A stretch of 6,978 nucleotides of DNA from a bacterium 42_11. GTDB lineage: Bacteria; Synergistota; GBS-1. The DNA lies in assembly GCA_001508835.1 (NCBI GenBank), contig LGFB01000070.1, positions 1-6,978 on the forward strand, in the 5' to 3' direction. Below are positions 5,670-6,978 of this stretch, one piece after another. Made by a program: the position numbers and the translations under genes. Positions within the stretch are counted from its first letter, which is position 1; each line of letters opens with the position of its first letter. The notes below the pieces were generated by a model. That model made no database searches. It was not told the origin of the DNA and was given only the letters and a program-made list of their open reading frames with translations.

Positions 5670-6581
5670 TCACCCCGCGACGCTTAAACTACCCAAAGCC
5701 ACCCTCCCGAAACCAAATGTCGTGTTTTTGCCCACATGAAGCTCCCTCATAGCTCTCAAATAGGGTAAGAGAAAAGCGAAAACGGGCTTGTACTTTACAC
5801 TTCCCATAACTCCGTAAAAAGGAATCCTTCGCCTTTGCCTATGGGAAAACCTTTCAAAAATCCCCTCGTTTAATGAAAAGCTTACTATGTTAACTTCGTC
5901 AAGCATACTCAATACATCTTTAAAAGGATACTGGCCATCTCCTCCACAGTGGAAGTAATCTAAAAGAACTATTCTCCTAAAGAAATTCCTCATCAGGGCA
6001 GAAAATTGCGGAATATCTAAAACCTCTCCATTAAAAACAAGCCTTAAGGGAGACTCTAAGATAAGCTCTACCAAAAATGGGGATAAATCCTCATCAAGGT
6101 CAAATTTAAGATAGTTATAGTCCTCTGTAGGGAAATCTATGCCATCACCCTTAAAAAGGTTTTTCCCGTTAAATGATAAGGAGTTAATCTCAAAATCCAA
6201 ACTTCTCAATACATTCGAAAAGCAATAAGCAAAGTAAGGAAGATATTCGTTAGCTCTACCAATAAGGGTTAACTCTATGATTACCTTATCCCCTTCGGCG
6301 AGGGAAAGGTTCTTGAATGGAAAGTATATAACAAAAGGGCGGGGAGCAGTTTCGTATTTACGCATGATTTTAGTTAGAGGCGGCGGAGAAGTTTCAAAAA
6401 TTATGGCATAAGGACAGGAGGTCCTGAGCATACATTTTATGCAATCGGAAGCCTTTCTTATACACACGAGCCTCCTAAATTCTGCTCCAAATTTGCCCCG
6501 CAATACGTTAGACCCAAAAGGCCCCATCTTCCTATCTTTCTTAGATATACATTCTAAGTCATATTTTTTCCAGTAAAGCAT
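5670..6581 (-). CDS. cas6: Cas6, pre-crRNA processing endoribonuclease (RAMP family)
   Basis: A 303-aa protein from ATG 6581. The N-terminal part has GPFGSNVLRGKFGAEFRRL, then four cysteines in C-x6-C-x2-C-x5-C (residues 40, 47, 50, 56) running into CPYAIIFET. This is characteristic of a Cas6 branch common in type III loci and is probably metal-binding. The C-terminal RAMP domain has FSHRQRRRIPFYGVMG and ends in the glycine-rich loop LHVGKNTTFGFGRV, the family hallmark. Cas6 cuts the array transcript within repeats to leave an 8-nt 5' tag. Another in-frame ATG exists at 6605, but 6581 starts exactly where family proteins do (YWKKYDLEC strand) and has GGAGAGGTG 10 nt upstream, with GGAGG directly abutting the ATG. 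It overlaps the comB end by 23 bp. It is separated from the other cas genes by the decayed region. Confidence 0.9.
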   Translation of the reverse strand: MLYWKKYDLECISKKDRKMGPFGSNVLRGKFGAEFRRLVCIRKASDCIKCMLRTSCPYAIIFETSPPPLTKIMRKYETAPRPFVIYFPFKNLSLAEGDKVIIELTLIGRANEYLPYFAYCFSNVLRSLDFEINSLSFNGKNLFKGDGIDFPTEDYNYLKFDLDEDLSPFLVELILESPLRLVFNGEVLDIPQFSALMRNFFRRIVLLDYFHCGGDGQYPFKDVLSMLDEVNIVSFSLNEGIFERFSHRQRRRIPFYGVMGSVKYKPVFAFLLPYLRAMRELHVGKNTTFGFGRVALGSLSVAG

Positions 6582-6978
6582 CCTCCAATAGCACCTCTCC
6601 CCCATCTATCGCAAAGGGAACAATATCAAACAAATTAAGTTTAGAACAAAACTCCACATCTTTATATCTTCCATGGATTATGGCGTTCTTACCGCTCGCT
6701 GAATTCAGAAAAACGTCAAAGGCATCGCTTTTTAAAGCCCAGCTTTCAGCCACAAGAGCGGCATCATTAAGCTCTACATCTCCTAAAAAGTCCCGCAGTC
6801 TCGAAACCATGACCCCAGCACAGTAAAAATCATCAGAGACAAAATTGCCTTCTTTCCCAGCACAAGCTATACCTATACCATCAAGGGAGTCCACGGAAAG
6901 AGTATTTAGAACAAGATTCACAACAGCATCAAGGTTAATCATAGAACCTATAATTACCTTTTTATTATTGGAAACCTT
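6559..6978 (-). CDS. comB: ComB-like 2-phosphosulfolactate phosphatase, C-terminal part (5' end beyond window)
   Basis: The frame is open to the window edge, and the residues before the ATG at 6942 (KKVIIGSMINLDAVVNLV) belong to the family, so that ATG is internal and the gene is cut by the edge, not short. About 139 residues are visible. The stretch IACAGKEGNFVSDDFYCAG followed by a helix matches the ComB CAG-x-EG-x-F-x-x-DD/ED-x-x-CAG pattern, and GRYKDVEFCSKLNLFDIVPF matches the conserved DV-x-FC...VP end. ComB dephosphorylates 2-phosphosulfolactate in coenzyme M synthesis of methanogens; many bacteria carry homologues whose role is less clear. The gene overlaps cas6 by 23 bp, so cas6 may be co-transcribed and translationally coupled with this non-CRISPR gene. 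Identification is by recalled family motifs on a partial sequence. Confidence 0.75.
   Translation of the reverse strand, partial: KVSNNKKVIIGSMINLDAVVNLVLNTLSVDSLDGIGIACAGKEGNFVSDDFYCAGVMVSRLRDFLGDVELNDAALVAESWALKSDAFDVFLNSASGKNAIIHGRYKDVEFCSKLNLFDIVPFAIDGGEVLLEDALLEKI

Noticed and set aside
6942..6942. ATG as the start of a short 127-aa protein
   Set aside because: In-frame residues upstream (KKVIIGS) are part of the ComB pattern, so the gene continues beyond the window.

Overview
The window is a CRISPR-Cas locus read almost entirely from the minus strand, with features typical of type III systems. Base composition is moderately AT-rich. Arginine is often AGA/AGG and isoleucine often ATA, and the genes are packed with overlaps or very small gaps. 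Together with the gene families this suggests a bacterium, plausibly a thermophilic anaerobe; the phylum cannot be fixed from this sequence alone.

Layout from right to left, which is the direction of transcription: (1) the 3' part of a comB-like gene (2-phosphosulfolactate phosphatase family) runs off the right edge; (2) cas6, the pre-crRNA endoribonuclease, overlaps its end; (3) about 540 bp carries no intact gene but holds a decayed fragment of a DNA2/UPF1-like superfamily 1 helicase (minus strand) next to an unidentified plus-strand coding-like fragment; (4) a CARF-HEPN ribonuclease of the Csm6/Csx1/Cas02710 type; (5) a 593-aa TPR + archaeo-eukaryotic primase protein, that is, a CRISPR-associated primase-polymerase (CAPP); (6) cas1; (7) cas2; (8) a leader of about 285 bp; (9) a CRISPR array of five 35-bp repeats (the last cut by the left window edge) and four spacers.

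How it fits together: CARF-HEPN, CAPP, cas1 and cas2 form a tight block (14-bp gap, 1-bp gap, 4-bp overlap), most likely one operon. Cas1-Cas2 integrate new spacers at the leader end, and CAPP probably makes, fills in or extends DNA for this step. Cas6 cuts the array transcript at the base of a short repeat hairpin to leave an AUUGCGAC 5' tag. The CARF-HEPN protein is the expected cyclic-oligoadenylate-activated RNase of a type III response. No cas10, csm or cmr gene lies in the window, so the effector complex must be encoded elsewhere.

Most notable observations: a primase-polymerase placed between the CARF-HEPN gene and cas1, with a C-terminal four-cysteine pattern resembling the PriL iron-sulfur domain; a 14-bp perfect inverted repeat that straddles the leader-repeat junction and would be rebuilt at each spacer acquisition; and spacers that look like ribosome-binding sites and start codons in the sense the crRNA would target.
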